Shown here: piece after piece, positions 1 to 11,700 of the stretch
Position numbering within the stretch: the first letter of the stretch is position 1
How the letters are laid out: every line of letters begins with the position of its first letter
Assembly (NCBI GenBank): GCA_951217055.1
Contig: OX578276.1
Coordinates: forward strand, 114,126,313-114,190,312
DNA length: 64,000 nucleotides
Direction of reading: 5' to 3'
Source: Gerris lacustris
Taxonomy: Eukaryota > Arthropoda > Insecta > Hemiptera > Gerridae
Position numbers and translations under genes: made by a program
Notes under the pieces: generated by a model
What the model was told of the DNA's origin: nothing
Databases searched by the model: none
What the model saw: only the letters and a program-made list of their open reading frames with translations

Positions 1-2
1 CT

Positions 3-149
3 GACATTAATGTTTACCCACTTCCAGAAGAGCTAGAGACTTGTGGTTTGAGCCATTCGACGCGCAACGTCCATATTGTGGACCAAAATAATTATACAAA
101 GTTCACTTTTCCCCCTCCTTCCACCCTTAAAAAAAATAAAAATGGGTGA
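3..149 (+). other. Open frame at left edge, possible 3' end of an unknown or mobile-element protein
   Basis: A frame open from the first bases encodes about 48 residues (it reads DINVYPLPEELETCG near the start and KFTFPPPSTLKKN near the end) and stops at 147-149. The amino-acid mix looks more protein-like than the surrounding AT-rich DNA, but there is no start codon, splice acceptor or recognised domain. It could be the tail of a gene beginning outside the window, a mobile-element remnant, or chance. Confidence 0.2.
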
Positions 150-1159
150 CTTGATTTTTAAGCTGGTTTGGGGGCTTATTGCGGCTAAACGGTAAGTCGT
201 ATTAGAAAATGGATAGCACAAGTGGTGACTGATTTTAAAAGATCTACAACTTTAGTCCTATGAGTTTTTGTCGTATCATCATCGGTTGTACCCTAGATGG
301 TGATAATTTTGTTATTTTTTGGTTTTATTTTTTTCCATTTTTGTCTTTGAATGGCCATAGTTTCTATAACAGTTGGCCGATTTTATTTCTGATTGCGGCG
401 ATTGAATCTCACACTAATGCTCTTTAAATTGAGTATATTTTATTTCATTAGCTCAACTTACTTGCTGAGAACATGAGAGTAAACTTTTTCCCGTGCGCCG
501 TGTCACGTGACCACCTTTTTTTGTTTTTAATATTGTGTTGTATATCATTTTAAAGGCCTTGATATGTCCATTAAAGCTATTTTATTTGTTGATTTTTTAA
601 AAATTTTGTACGTATACTTTTGTACCGATTTATAATTTTGTTGTAGGTTAAAGGGATTAAATACTTTTTTGATATTAGGTTTTTTATTCATATGTATTTA
701 TTTGTTAAATGAATGCCCTTTTGTATTGTTTGTTTTTTAAAAATTTAACTTTGGTACTTCAGAATACAGGGGTACAAATGTTAAAGTTAATCTTTTATAA
801 TATGATGTATATCGTATAAAAGCTCTTGCATAGTAGATTAATTTTTGTTATATTCTATATTGTGTTATTTTTAGTTTTGAGGGGGGTAAAATAAAAAAAA
901 CTGTTTATACAGCGGTTCCTACGATTTGTTTGCTGTTTTATATTTGTTTATTAAATTAATTATATGTGCGCTAACTTTTGGTGCTTGTTGGAGGCTTTTT
1001 TTCTCCAACAAATGTTTAAATTTCTTTAACTTTATTAAATATTTACTGGAACAGTGCCGCGCCAACTTTTTGATTATGTTTATCGAGGTATTTTTCTAAA
1101 TTTGGTCTTTTCTTTGCGAGGAAGCTATGTGGCACATTAATTGGCAGAGTATTTTAAAT

Positions 1160-1345
1160 TTTGACGGTTAATAATACCGAAAGTATAAATAGATTTTTGA
1201 CGTATAGCATATCGTTAGAACCAGAAAAAATTAAGGAACAAATATAAAAAATCCCGATGAAATTCCATTAATTAGTTTAAAAGTTATAAGCGAATTTAAT
1301 TATTTATTATTGCGATAATTTTGATGACGTCAAAGTTTGTTCTCT
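1160..1345 (+). repeat. Fragment of dispersed repeat H (second copy near 15476-15650)
   Basis: The stretch beginning GACGGTTAATAATACCGAAA is repeated with only scattered changes at about 15476-15650, including the TATAGCATATCGTT block and the GATGACGTCAAAGTTTGTT end. Just upstream, 1112-1147 holds a short piece of another repeat (GAGGAAGCTATGTGGCACA, one end of family B). No coding potential is seen. Confidence 0.6.
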
Positions 1346-1555
1346 ACAAAGTGTTATTTTTTTAAAAAAAATTAATAGCCTTACAAATAAGGGAATTATC
1401 TTCGAAAAACCAGCTGTACTTTTTTCAAAAAATTTCTGAGCACAAATTTTGGAGCATAGGGACAAAGACAGAAAGATGTAGCATATAGTGGAGCAACAGC
1501 TGGCACGGTGGTAAAAGCATTTTAACGGAATTTTCCAATCTATGTGTGTTTAGAT

Positions 1556-1900
1556 ATATACAGAGTGGTCCAAACCCCCCCGGTTTGGGTCACCGTTGAA
1601 TTCAAATATGCTATCAAAAACATACACTCCTATTTGAAATTTTGAAGTAGGTTGGCCTTGGGGCAAAATAGGTGCATGCCCCTATTTCACGATTGCATGA
1701 AAACAAGGAAACAACAACGTTCGAGAATGTCAAGTGATCTACAAATAATTCATATAAACTTTATTTTAACCAATTACTTGCTAGAATCTACGATTTTTAA
1801 ATTTTTTGCAATAAGGGGTAGTTTTCACCCCTAAAAAAATAAAAGCCCGTTTCGGTACAGGGTAGATTTTGAAGTAGAGGGCAAGTAGAACTCAAAATCC
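1556..1900 (+). repeat. Diverged copy of repeat X (ACAG-GTGGTCC terminus)
   Basis: It starts TACAGAGTGGTCCAAACCCC, resembling the terminus TTATACAGGGTAGTCC at 54702. It also shares the TTGAAATTTTG and CGATTGCATGAA blocks with the inverted-repeat element at 54.7-56.0 kb. The partner terminus is not visible, so this is probably a truncated copy. Confidence 0.4.
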
Positions 1901-2059
1901 AAATGTTTACGAAAATCGGTGTTGATTACCAAAATTTCGAGGTTTTACGATTTTTTTTACCGGTGACTGGACTAAAAGTGTAAAAGAAATGCTGTATAAA
2001 AATGCTTCTTCTCTTTTATGGGAAAGATTATTGTTATATTTTAAAAATATTTTCAATTC

Positions 2060-3125
2060 GCGCTTGTTATTCCAGAATATTATATGAATTCTATAATTTT
2101 CCCAATCTATAAGAAGGGCGATGTGGACCAATTGCAAAACTATCGTGGTATTACCATTTATTAATGCAGTGGCCAGGCTATTTTTTCTGCAATATATCAC
2201 AGAATATTTCAATGGGTAACAACCCAAAGTAACAACGCTCAAATTAATATTTGAGCATCAGGCCGGTTTCAGGAAGGATAATTTCACAACGGATAATTTC
2301 TTGTCTTTAATAAGTATTATTAGAATTTTGCAAAAAGAAAAAGAGAAGGCTCCACTGTTTTTTCGTTGACTATAAGACGACCTACGACTTAATAAATCAG
2401 GGAGTCTTTATTATAAGCTAAGCCAGCTTGAGATCTCATATAAAATGCTAAAATTATAAAAAAAAACCATGCATCAATATACCTACTTCGACAAGTTTTT
2501 AGTATAAAGATTTTGAGTTATCTATAGTTTCGAAACTAGGAATGGTTTAAGGCAAAGGTGTTTTCTATGTTGTGTCTTATACAACTTCTACATCAATGAT
2601 TTAGTGGTACATCAATCTACTTCTACAACTTCTACATCAAGAAATTGGAGGACAAGTGAAGCTAGACAATATTAACATTATTATGCTGCTGCATGCATTG
2701 TATTCTTGAGTGATGATGTTCAGGAACTAAATGATAACTAGGCTGAAGCAATATTGTAAAAAGTGGAGTCTACAAGTAATTTTAGATAAATCGAAAAGTA
2801 TCGTTTTTAAAATGGAAGCAAATTAAAAAATGTGGAACGTTGGAAAATTGGAGGTGAGGATATCGAGGCGGTTAAAAGTTAGGTACCTCGGCCTCCTGAT
2901 AAATAGTAATTTGAAGCTTTATTTAAATGATAAATTGAATACATCTAAAAACTTAATCAATAATATTAGGAGAAATGTATTGTGTCAGTCAGATGTCAGT
3001 TTTACCACCAAAGACAATATATTTAATAGTGTAGCAAGGTTAGTGCTGTGCTATGCTGCGTAATTGTGGGGATACGAGATGTTCGAGGTTGTAGAGAAGT
3101 TGTTGAGATTTTTTGTAAAAAAAAA
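2060..3125 (+). pseudogene. Broken non-LTR retrotransposon reverse transcriptase
   Basis: Translating all forward frames shows reverse-transcriptase pieces in the right order. They are PIYKKGDVDQLQNYRGI (about 2095), QAGFRKDNFTTDN (about 2258), FVDYKTTYDL (about 2365), a YLGLLINSNLKL block (about 2882) and the C-terminal CYAA-stop-LWGYE...LLRFFVKK block (about 3048-3118). These match the order found in Jockey/I/R1-type LINE ORF2 proteins (fingers, GFR block, FVDxxxAFD-like block, YLG thumb region). Frameshifts and stops separate every piece, the endonuclease is missing and the catalytic FADD-type motif is not readable. This is a dead, 5'-truncated copy; the clade is uncertain. Confidence 0.75.
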
Positions 3126-3735
3126 GGCCAGTCATGCACCATGACTTAATGAGCGAATTTTCAAAGAAATTTGCGTATTATTGGCTTATGATAATATAGG
3201 AAAATTTTGGTTTAGAATTTGCATGAATGAAAAAAAATAAAAAATTGATACACAGGGGTACGGGGTACAAAAGTCAAAATAGTATTTACCCTTCAAGATG
3301 CATGTCGTTGGAAAGCTCTTTAAGAGTACAGTAATTGTTGTTATGAACACTTTTATCATATTTTCATTTAAAAGGGGGGTAAAATGGAAATAACACGTTT
3401 TTATGCTATTTTTGACCCTAAAGTGTCAAAATTTGACCCCTAAATGAACTCCAAAAATTCTGGCCAACGAACTCATCCTTTCTTTTGATATTATTGACAT
3501 TTTAAAATTTGTTTGAAATTTTTAAGTGCATCCTAAGGGGAGATATCGTCTGGAGTGACACATATATACATACATATATGCATACATAAATAAAAAAAAG
3601 TGTTAAATTTTAGGAATCGATTCAGAATGGTCTAAAACGGATTTCCATGGAAACATTTTTCAAAAATTCGCATTACAAAAATTTTGAAGCCATTGCAATA
3701 GCGTAATTTTCTTTGAAAATTCGCTAAAAGAGTTT
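3126..3735 (-). repeat. Dispersed repeat A, copy 1
   Basis: About 600 bp recur in the opposite orientation at 52930-53395 and 55182-55748. Shared landmarks (written from the opposite strand) are AGACGATATCTCATCCTAGG, ATGGCATAAAAACGTGTTAT, GGAAAGCTCTTTAAGAGTAC and TCATGCACCATGACTTAATG. It lies directly against the broken reverse transcriptase, so it may be the 3' part of that element, but the 55 kb copy stands without it. No coding region is seen. Confidence 0.65.
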
Positions 3736-3739
3736 GAAA

Positions 3740-5480
3740 CTGCCCTACAACATTCCGAATTGTGTAATGTACAGAGAAACCGGCGTATTGCCAACATTTT
3801 TGCAAAGAGTATTTCGCATAAAAGAGGACAGATTGCGTTACCAAATAGCAATATTTGGTTCTTATAGAAAAACATTTATTTTTATTGGATTAAATGTGGT
3901 TACCTTTACCTTAGCTTAGCAATAACAAATCATTTCGAGGTGCGTCGTCGTTAGGACACTACTCGATTATATAAATGATGTTATGATGAGTATCTAGACT
4001 GCGTATGTGTGTTTGTGTGATCTGATTCGTATCAACTTATTATTTTTGCATAATTAGCTCAAGAACTACTACAGATTAAGATCTAAAATAATAATTGTTA
4101 GGTTAGTGCTATTTTCCTATTTGCAGTAAGATTCCATAAATCTTAAGTGGAACCTATACCTCATTTTCCAATAGCAGGAAAGCAAAAACTTGTTTATTTG
4201 TATACATTTTTTAGTGATTAGAAACTCAATAAAAAGTTAGAACTGAACTTTATTTGTAAAGCTAGTTGTTACTCTAATTAATTAATGTGTCAACAGAAGT
4301 GATAAAAAGGCAAACATCCAAATGAGCAATGTCTTACACGTAATCATTGGAGCATATTACATGGCACCTATAGAAGACACATTATGACTTATTTAACATA
4401 TTTTAACATACTCTCTTAGTATTTACTTGGCCAGCGACTGTTAGTGAATTTTGCTTTAACTGTATTTTAGTGCTATATTATAAATATCTTCTAGTCTTAT
4501 CCCTATTTTAACAATTAAGTTATTTAAATTGCCTGTGTGCGATTTTTATCTCTCAAGAGAGTCCTCAACGCGACATTTTCTTTTATTCTTTACCGGCACA
4601 GATGATGGCCGAGAGGCCGTAACCTGCCTTGACAATTAAAATTATTATTTTTTTGTAAATAGATTTTTTACTCGATTTTAGTATACTAAGTAACAATTAT
4701 AACTAAAATTTTACAAATTTAAATAACAAATTGAAAACAAAAATATTTAACACCTATCTAGTATTGGGAGAGTTATATGTTTGAAATAAAATAATATACT
4801 TAAATAAAAAGTATTCATTTTATATAAAAAAAACAATATATTCTTTATTTCTTAAAAAAAATCACATAAAAAAGTACAAAAAAAGTTTTAAGACACTTCA
4901 TTTTAATAACATTTGGTTACTTTTATTGTGTAGAAATAATAGACTAGATCCTATTGGTGGATTATAAATATCCAATGAAGTGTTCCTATATTACATTATG
5001 TTCTATAATTACATAATATCAACATAATGTATAAAATAATATGTAATGTTCTCTTTACTAATAATTTATCTTTGTTAAGAAAGAACTGTATTTAGAACAT
5101 AAATAAAACAAATAATTAAATTAAAAGTCTTACATATTTCCATAAAATAATTGAGGAATACGTAACAAAATTTGGTGGTAGTAACGTTATATAATACTAT
5201 TATCGGTCAATTTTAATACAGACATATTTTTATTCATTCATTACACTTTAATTATAAGAAATTGACATTATTCTTTAAATAATAAGGTAATAAGTAATTA
5301 AGATGTTCAGCTGCATTAAAATATCTTATACATTTTTATTAGTTCCTGCCATACTGATATTTTCAGATAAGTTAATAAAATACAACTTGGTTTCAATTCC
5401 ATTATTGCGAAAAGACAAAGATACAATTATTTATATCTTTATGATATTTTTAATAATTCTTGAACAGTGCTTAATAAATG
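3740..5480. other. AT-rich intergenic DNA, nothing recognised
   Basis: About 1.7 kb downstream of the cuticle gene's 3' end. It holds poly-A/T tracts and short imperfect palindromes around 4980-5050 (TTACATTATGTTC and related), but no ORF with protein-like composition and no recognised repeat. Confidence 0.5.
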
Positions 5481-5489
5481 CATTTTAAT

Positions 5490-5495
5490 TTTATT
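5490..5495 (-). terminator. Polyadenylation signal AATAAA of the RR-2 cuticle gene
   Basis: The minus strand reads AATAAA about 108 nt after the TAA stop of the cuticle gene, a normal 3' UTR length. It is the first full consensus signal after the stop. Confidence 0.55.
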
Positions 5496-5602
5496 TTCAA
5501 ATGTCTGCTTCATTTGATCCAAATTGGTTTTAATTCTGATATGGTATTTACATTTATAGCAGAGGGATTTGGTGTTTCAAATGCTTACCAAAATTGGGTA
5601 AG

Positions 5603-5764
5603 TTAATATTCGGCTCCATGGCTTTTCTTGTGGTTATCATGTCCATGATGGCTGAAAGGCTTTGTTCTGTGTACGACAGCGTTGAATCCAGCGTGCTTGT
5701 CTGAAGTGTAGTGGACGGTTCTGATGGCACCATCGGGTTCAACAAGAGTGTACTGACCTTCAAC
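5603..5764 (-). CDS. Cuticle gene exon 4 (second half of the RR-2 domain and C-terminus)
   Basis: It has 53 codons plus TAA, after acceptor GATTTAG. It encodes [20 protein letters not shown], then [12 protein letters not shown] and a His/Lys-rich tail. A 69-residue open frame on the same strand here is an off-frame shadow. Confidence 0.93.
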   Translation of the reverse strand, partial: VEGQYTLVEPDGAIRTVHYTSDKHAGFNAVVHRTKPFSHHGHDNHKKSHGAEY

Positions 5765-8700
5765 CTAAATCAATTACAATATTTAGTTTAGCTATAAACT
5801 ACATATTATTATAGCATCTCAAAATTTTGTTTCTAAATTCATTTAAAAGAATAATTATTCTTAATAAATCAACACTCTAAACAAAATAAATTTAGTTTTG
5901 GTCAAGATTTTCGGGGTCAGGAGTGTTTAACACTTTAGGGATTAGGAATATAAATTTAATCGTGGGCTTTGTGGTAACATGGACGTACCTTGGTACTACG
6001 GTAGGTACTTTCAATTGTCTGATTTCCACGTTTTAGGACTTTTTCTCTTGCCTGCCATATAAATGTTAAACAAGTAATTCTTATCATATTTTGATCATCT
6101 TTATAAGGTTATATTTGAAATTCCAGATCTAGAAATAAACTTACTTATAATTTGTCATGTAATGTAGCAACAATTAAGGCTGTGTTTATAATCATTTAAT
6201 TTACTTTTAGTCCAGGAGATAGCGTGCAAAAATGTAGTGTCTGACTAACATCAAGCTAGAATTTTGTGTGCAAGTTAATCTTTTAGTGCCCTCTAAGAGT
6301 ATGTGGTCGGCTAAGTTGGTTTGAGGGACATAGCTTGGCAATAGGCATTTGAAAAAAAAAAAATAAAAAAAAATTGGAGAGCGGCCCTGTCCCGCCAATT
6401 ATGGTGGACAATGTAATTTTCATGATCCTGAGTACAACATTGATTAGTAGACCGAAAATCAAGTAGATGTTAGTTTGACTCGATAAGTTAGTTATTCAAA
6501 TATTACTCCAAATCAAAGCTGTCACATATATCGCCGCAAATTAACATCAACTTGATTTTCGGTCTACTAACTAATTTTTTACTCAGGATCATGAAAATCA
6601 CATTGTCCACCATAATTGGCGGGATTGAGCAGCTCTCCACCGGTATGTTTTTTTTCAGATGCTATGTCCCTCAGACAAACTTAGCCTATCATATATTCTT
6701 AAAAGGCACCAAATGAGTAACTTTTACACAAAATTGTAGCTGGATGTTAGTCAGACACTTTTTTACATGCTATCTCCTGGACTATTTATTCTCGTCTATG
6801 AATTTTTTTTTTTTTTATAGTTTTCTATAGTCAAAGTTCACTTAATATTTCCTTACAATAAATCCACCTTACGAGACCAGCAATCCTTACATATAACTTT
6901 TGTGGCGTTAAAAACAGTCGAAACTTTGCCTGCAATTAATTTAAATATGCATTATTGAAAAACATACCTTGTCACCATCTCTGGTTTCATGAGCACTCTT
7001 TACGTCACCGGTGTGCAAGTCTTCAACTCCGTACTTGAAGCTGTACTTGGGATGATCCTGAAACATAAATTAAACAATTACTTTTATTGTTTCTGACCAC
7101 CTTAAATATATATTTTAACACATTATACTTAAAACAATTAAACTAATATGTTTAGGCAATAAGGTAATATAATAATAAGTAATAAGGTTTGTATAATTAT
7201 AAATATGTATAAATTATGTTAGATAAATATATAATTGTATGTATATGAATTTAAATATATATTATAAAAATATACAAATTTAATTTATTGTAGTGAAGAA
7301 ACAGCTGTAACTGTTGTAGTGAGTTAACAGGCGTACAAGTATTGGTTTTGATCATGAAAAACCACGAGTGGAAAATAGTGAACTATTAATTTAATTCTTT
7401 CTTCACTGCATAGATTACTTTATACTCATTGATATTCTTAATTCCGTTATGATATTCGTATTCATAAACTGTTATTATAGTAAAAAACTAAATTGCTCAT
7501 TTTTTATAAACATATAATTATGTAAAACTGGATTGTGATATATTATCATGTGAATATTAATTTAATTCTTGTTATGTATAATAATTATACATTTTAATAA
7601 CTATAATTAGATAATGATGGAAATTTCTCTACTTTAATCTCTACTGTGTGTAAGAAATTCAATTATCACCTTGTTCCATCTTCAAGGTGGTATAATCACA
7701 TTTTTTTGGAACATATAACTCAAATGTTAAAGGCAAAATAATTATGATTTTGAAACCAGCTAATTAATAATACATAATATAATTAATCTATATATAAAAA
7801 TAATTAATCATTAGAATAAAAAACTTTATAAATATTCAGCTGTAAATACTGTAACCTCCTGCATAATTAGAAAATAATTAACTAGGCTGGTTATAGACAA
7901 CGAAGTATTTTGTAATAACACCATTTATAAAATACACAGAAAAAAAATCGAGTAAGAAAAAGAATGTATCGAATTTACGATAAGAAGATATTAAATAATT
8001 TTAATGCTTCATTTCAATGTTTACATAGCTTAATTTAAAAAAATATAATTTGAAAAAAAAGAAAATAGGTTATATCAAACAACGAGTAAAATGAATAGTA
8101 ATTATGATTTTATACCGCATTTAATAAGAGCTATACTGCCAATGTAAATTTGGGATTTTATCAGAGCCAGTATCAAACATAGTATTTGTTTTTTCCTCGG
8201 CCTGCAAGATTTAAATAGAAGATACACTAATACTTTAGATAAAACTAACAACAACAGTAACAAAAAGGGGAAAAAATTGACAAAAACCCTTATCTTAATG
8301 GTAACTTAAACCTAGTAGATATACCTAATACACATGTAATTCTAACACTGCAATACATTTAAATGCCGGTTAAATTAAATTATTTCCACATTAGCAAATA
8401 AATCAAAGGGAGATGGCTCCAGGTATTTAATGTTTTAAAGCGGTATATTATACACCTTTCACTTCTTGATCCTTGTATTTATATTCTAATAATTAGTAAA
8501 ATTAATCCTTTTAATATATTAATTATAATATTCCTCTTATTGCAGCATCGAAAAGGATGATTTGGTTTAACAATAACATTATATAAGTTTATTATAATTT
8601 TGATTTATATGAAGATAGTAGACGTCATTCGATAAATTATGAAATAAACGGAATCTAGGGGGGGAAAAAATAAAGAGCTTTAAATAATTAATAGCATGGG

Positions 8701-11700
8701 AAAGGGCAAAACATGTCCCATTCATTTAAATAGATTGGATTGTTCCATAAGAAGGTTTTGTAGAAAGAAATTAATATCAAGAATACAATAAATTATAATA
8801 TTGGTCACTGTATTTCAGTTATTAGTTTATTGCGGAGAAGACTTTTATTTTAATTTTAAGTTAAACATTTTCTGATTATAAAAAATGGCATGAAGGTATA
8901 TAATATTTTGCTCTTTAACAATATCAGTTTTTTTTATTTTTTAATTGTTGAGGGGAGGAGGGAACAAATCAATAACTTACATAGTAGTCAACATGATGGT
9001 GCTCAGGTTCATGGTGTTTAACTTCTTGGTGTTTAGGTTCATAGTGTTTAGGTTCATAGTGCTTAGGTTCATAGTGTTTAGGTTCATAGTGTTTAAGTTC
9101 ATAGTGATGGTCATCATTATGTTGTTCATGTTGTTCAGGTTCTTGGTAGTCGTAGTGCTGGTAGGTATCACCGAGGTCATCATGACCTCCCACTTCTTGA
9201 TGGCCATAGTCATATCCACTGTACTTGCCGTCGTGACCAAGCTCATATTTAATGGACATGGCACATCCTACTAGGGCTGTTGCAATAAGGCTCTGTAACA
9301 TATTAAATTCATAATTAGTTTACTTTACTACATTTCTGTTTTATGGATACTTAATTCTGTAATGAAAATTTGGATTAGTAGTATGGGATTTTTATTATAG
9401 TGTATGTTTTGATTTGTCAAAAGAAAAGAAGATTATTACAACAAAATAAATAAATAAAAATATTAAATACCTATAAGAAACACATTCTACTATAATGTAT
9501 GAAAGTTGGAAAATGTATTATATTAAATGGAAACAAGAGTACTTAACCAAGAATAAACCAGGATTAATATAATATATTAATACAAAAAAAAAATCTGTAT
9601 TCGAAGATAATCTAATGTGAAGGAACGTTGAGCTGTTGAAATTGTTATTATTAATAAGGAAGTTGCTTGTATTCGTATTCTTCTCATCATTTGGTTCAGT
9701 ACATTAACCTCTGTTGTTTTTCCTTTTCAGAATAATCTTTCCTGTCCCTTCTCTTCCTGGATGTCACTAATACTGACTACTGACATTAATCGCTAAATCC
9801 TAACTAAATTTTATGCTAGTAAAAACACCTTGTTTGAAAGTGGTCGCGTTAAAATAATCTCATTCTTATCGTATGACAGATACCAAAATAATTGTTAACT
9901 AAAGCTGAAGAAATATAGAAATATCTTACTTAAGAAATGTCACTACAAAATTTCCACTTTTATCACACTACTTAAGAGATAGTCAATTTAATATTTTAAT
10001 TATTTTAATAATCCAGGAGATAGCTTGCAAAAGAGTGTCTGACTAACATCAAGCTGGAATTTGGTGTACAAGTTAATCTTTTAACTGACCAATTTGATTT
10101 GGAGTAATATTTGAATAATTAACTTATCAAGAGACGTACTATCATCAACTTGACTTTTGGTCAAGTAACTAATTTTGTACTTAGGAGCTCTCCACCGGTT
10201 TTTTACTTTCTCATATAAAGAGAAAGTATTGTGATGGCGCGAAAATTCGATTTTGAGATTTTGATGGATTTACATGTTTTGAGGTCCCCTGAGTCCAAAA
10301 AAGTGGTTTTTAAAAAATGTCTGTCTGTCTGTCGTCTGTCGTCTGTCGTCTGTCGTCTGTGCAGATGCCTGGAGCCTAAACTACTGGGCCGATTTTGACG
10401 AAATTTGGCATACATGTTCAGAAAAATCATACCCCGAGGCGAAATCGAGAAATGAATTTAAGCTCCAAATTTGGGGGAGCTACCCCCCAAAAACTCTGAA
10501 AAAACATGAAAAAAAATTATTTCTCGAAAACGGTTCCGACGATTTTGATTAAAAAATTCTAAAATGTAGTCCATTTGAATACGAATCCAACGATATAAGC
10601 CGTTTTCTCGGGAAAAATCTAGTTCCTGAGAAATTAGCTTAAAACGCGGACGGAGAGAGCCCGGGTTCGATTCCCCGCCCAGGAGAAGTTATTTTTATGA
10701 TAAATTTTGATGAAATGTTCAATAATATTTAAATGTACATTTGAAAACTAATAAATGGAAGATACTGGGTAGTATCTTATAAGTAATTATAAACTCGTAT
10801 ATGAGAAAGTTTGTCTGAGTTGTCTCGGACCGATTTGTTTTCGAATAAACTCCCGTTGCAAAAAATCGAAAATCCGTTTGGCTTAAAACTAATAACTGGG
10901 AAATCCCCAAATGTAGGGGAGAGCCCGGGTTCGATTCCCCGCCCAGGAGAAGTTATTTTTATGATAAATTTTGATGAAATGTTCAATAATATTTAAATGT
11001 ACATTTGAAAACTAATAAATGGAAGATACTGGGTAGTATCTTATAAGTAATTATAAACTCGTATATGAGAAAGTTTGTCTGAGTTGTCTCGGACCGATTT
11101 TTTTTTTTTGAAATTCGACGTCCCGCAGACGAACTTAGTCGACATCATATTCTTAAAAGGCACCAAAAGATTAACTTATACACAAAATTGTAGCTTGATA
11201 TTAGTCGGACACTTTTTTGCACGCTATCTACTGGATTATAATTTATATATATTTGCATTATATTTATCTAACATATTGTAGATCAACTTGAGAAATGAGA
11301 GACTATAATTTAATTGATTGAATCTATGGAAACCTGCAGCACTTAAGAACAGACTCTTTTTTAGGTGCACATTTAAAATCTTTTTAACAGTCTTTTGACA
11401 TCGTAAAAATAACTAAATGTAGAAAAAAATAATTTCCTCAATTTTTTTTATTGATAAGTGAAAGAATATCTCCCATTAATATCTCAGTGGTTGGAGCTCA
11501 AAGGAGTAATCTGATTTGGATGCTTTTTTATTCTATTTCAATAACAATGTAAGGGTATTGCTATTTTATGCAATAATTTAATGGTATGTAAGTTAGAAAT
11601 GAGGAAATAATACCAGCTCGTAAAAATACCACATAATCATTGAAAGCATACTATCCAGAGAAACGAGAACGATTCTAACACACGATAATGAAAATATATG

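Larger units (their letters stand above)
10009..11238. mobile_element. Composite foldback element in intron 1 of the cuticle gene
   Basis: The outer arms match the MITE at 6208-6784. The left end is TAATCCAGGAGATAGC; the right end reads GCTATCTACTGGATTA. The left arm runs to about 10200 and the right arm from about 11100. Between them sit a family D repeat (10203-10650) and two identical 182-bp blocks. It is probably a foldback element that received later insertions. Confidence 0.65.

Noticed and set aside
5303..5488. 61-codon plus-strand ORF (hydrophobic)
   Set aside because: Lies over the 3' UTR of the cuticle gene; AT-driven Ile/Leu/Phe/Lys composition, no context.
8945..9274. 109-codon plus-strand ORF rich in Phe, Val and Ile
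   Set aside because: It is the antisense of cuticle exon 2; its pattern comes from the KHYEP minisatellite.
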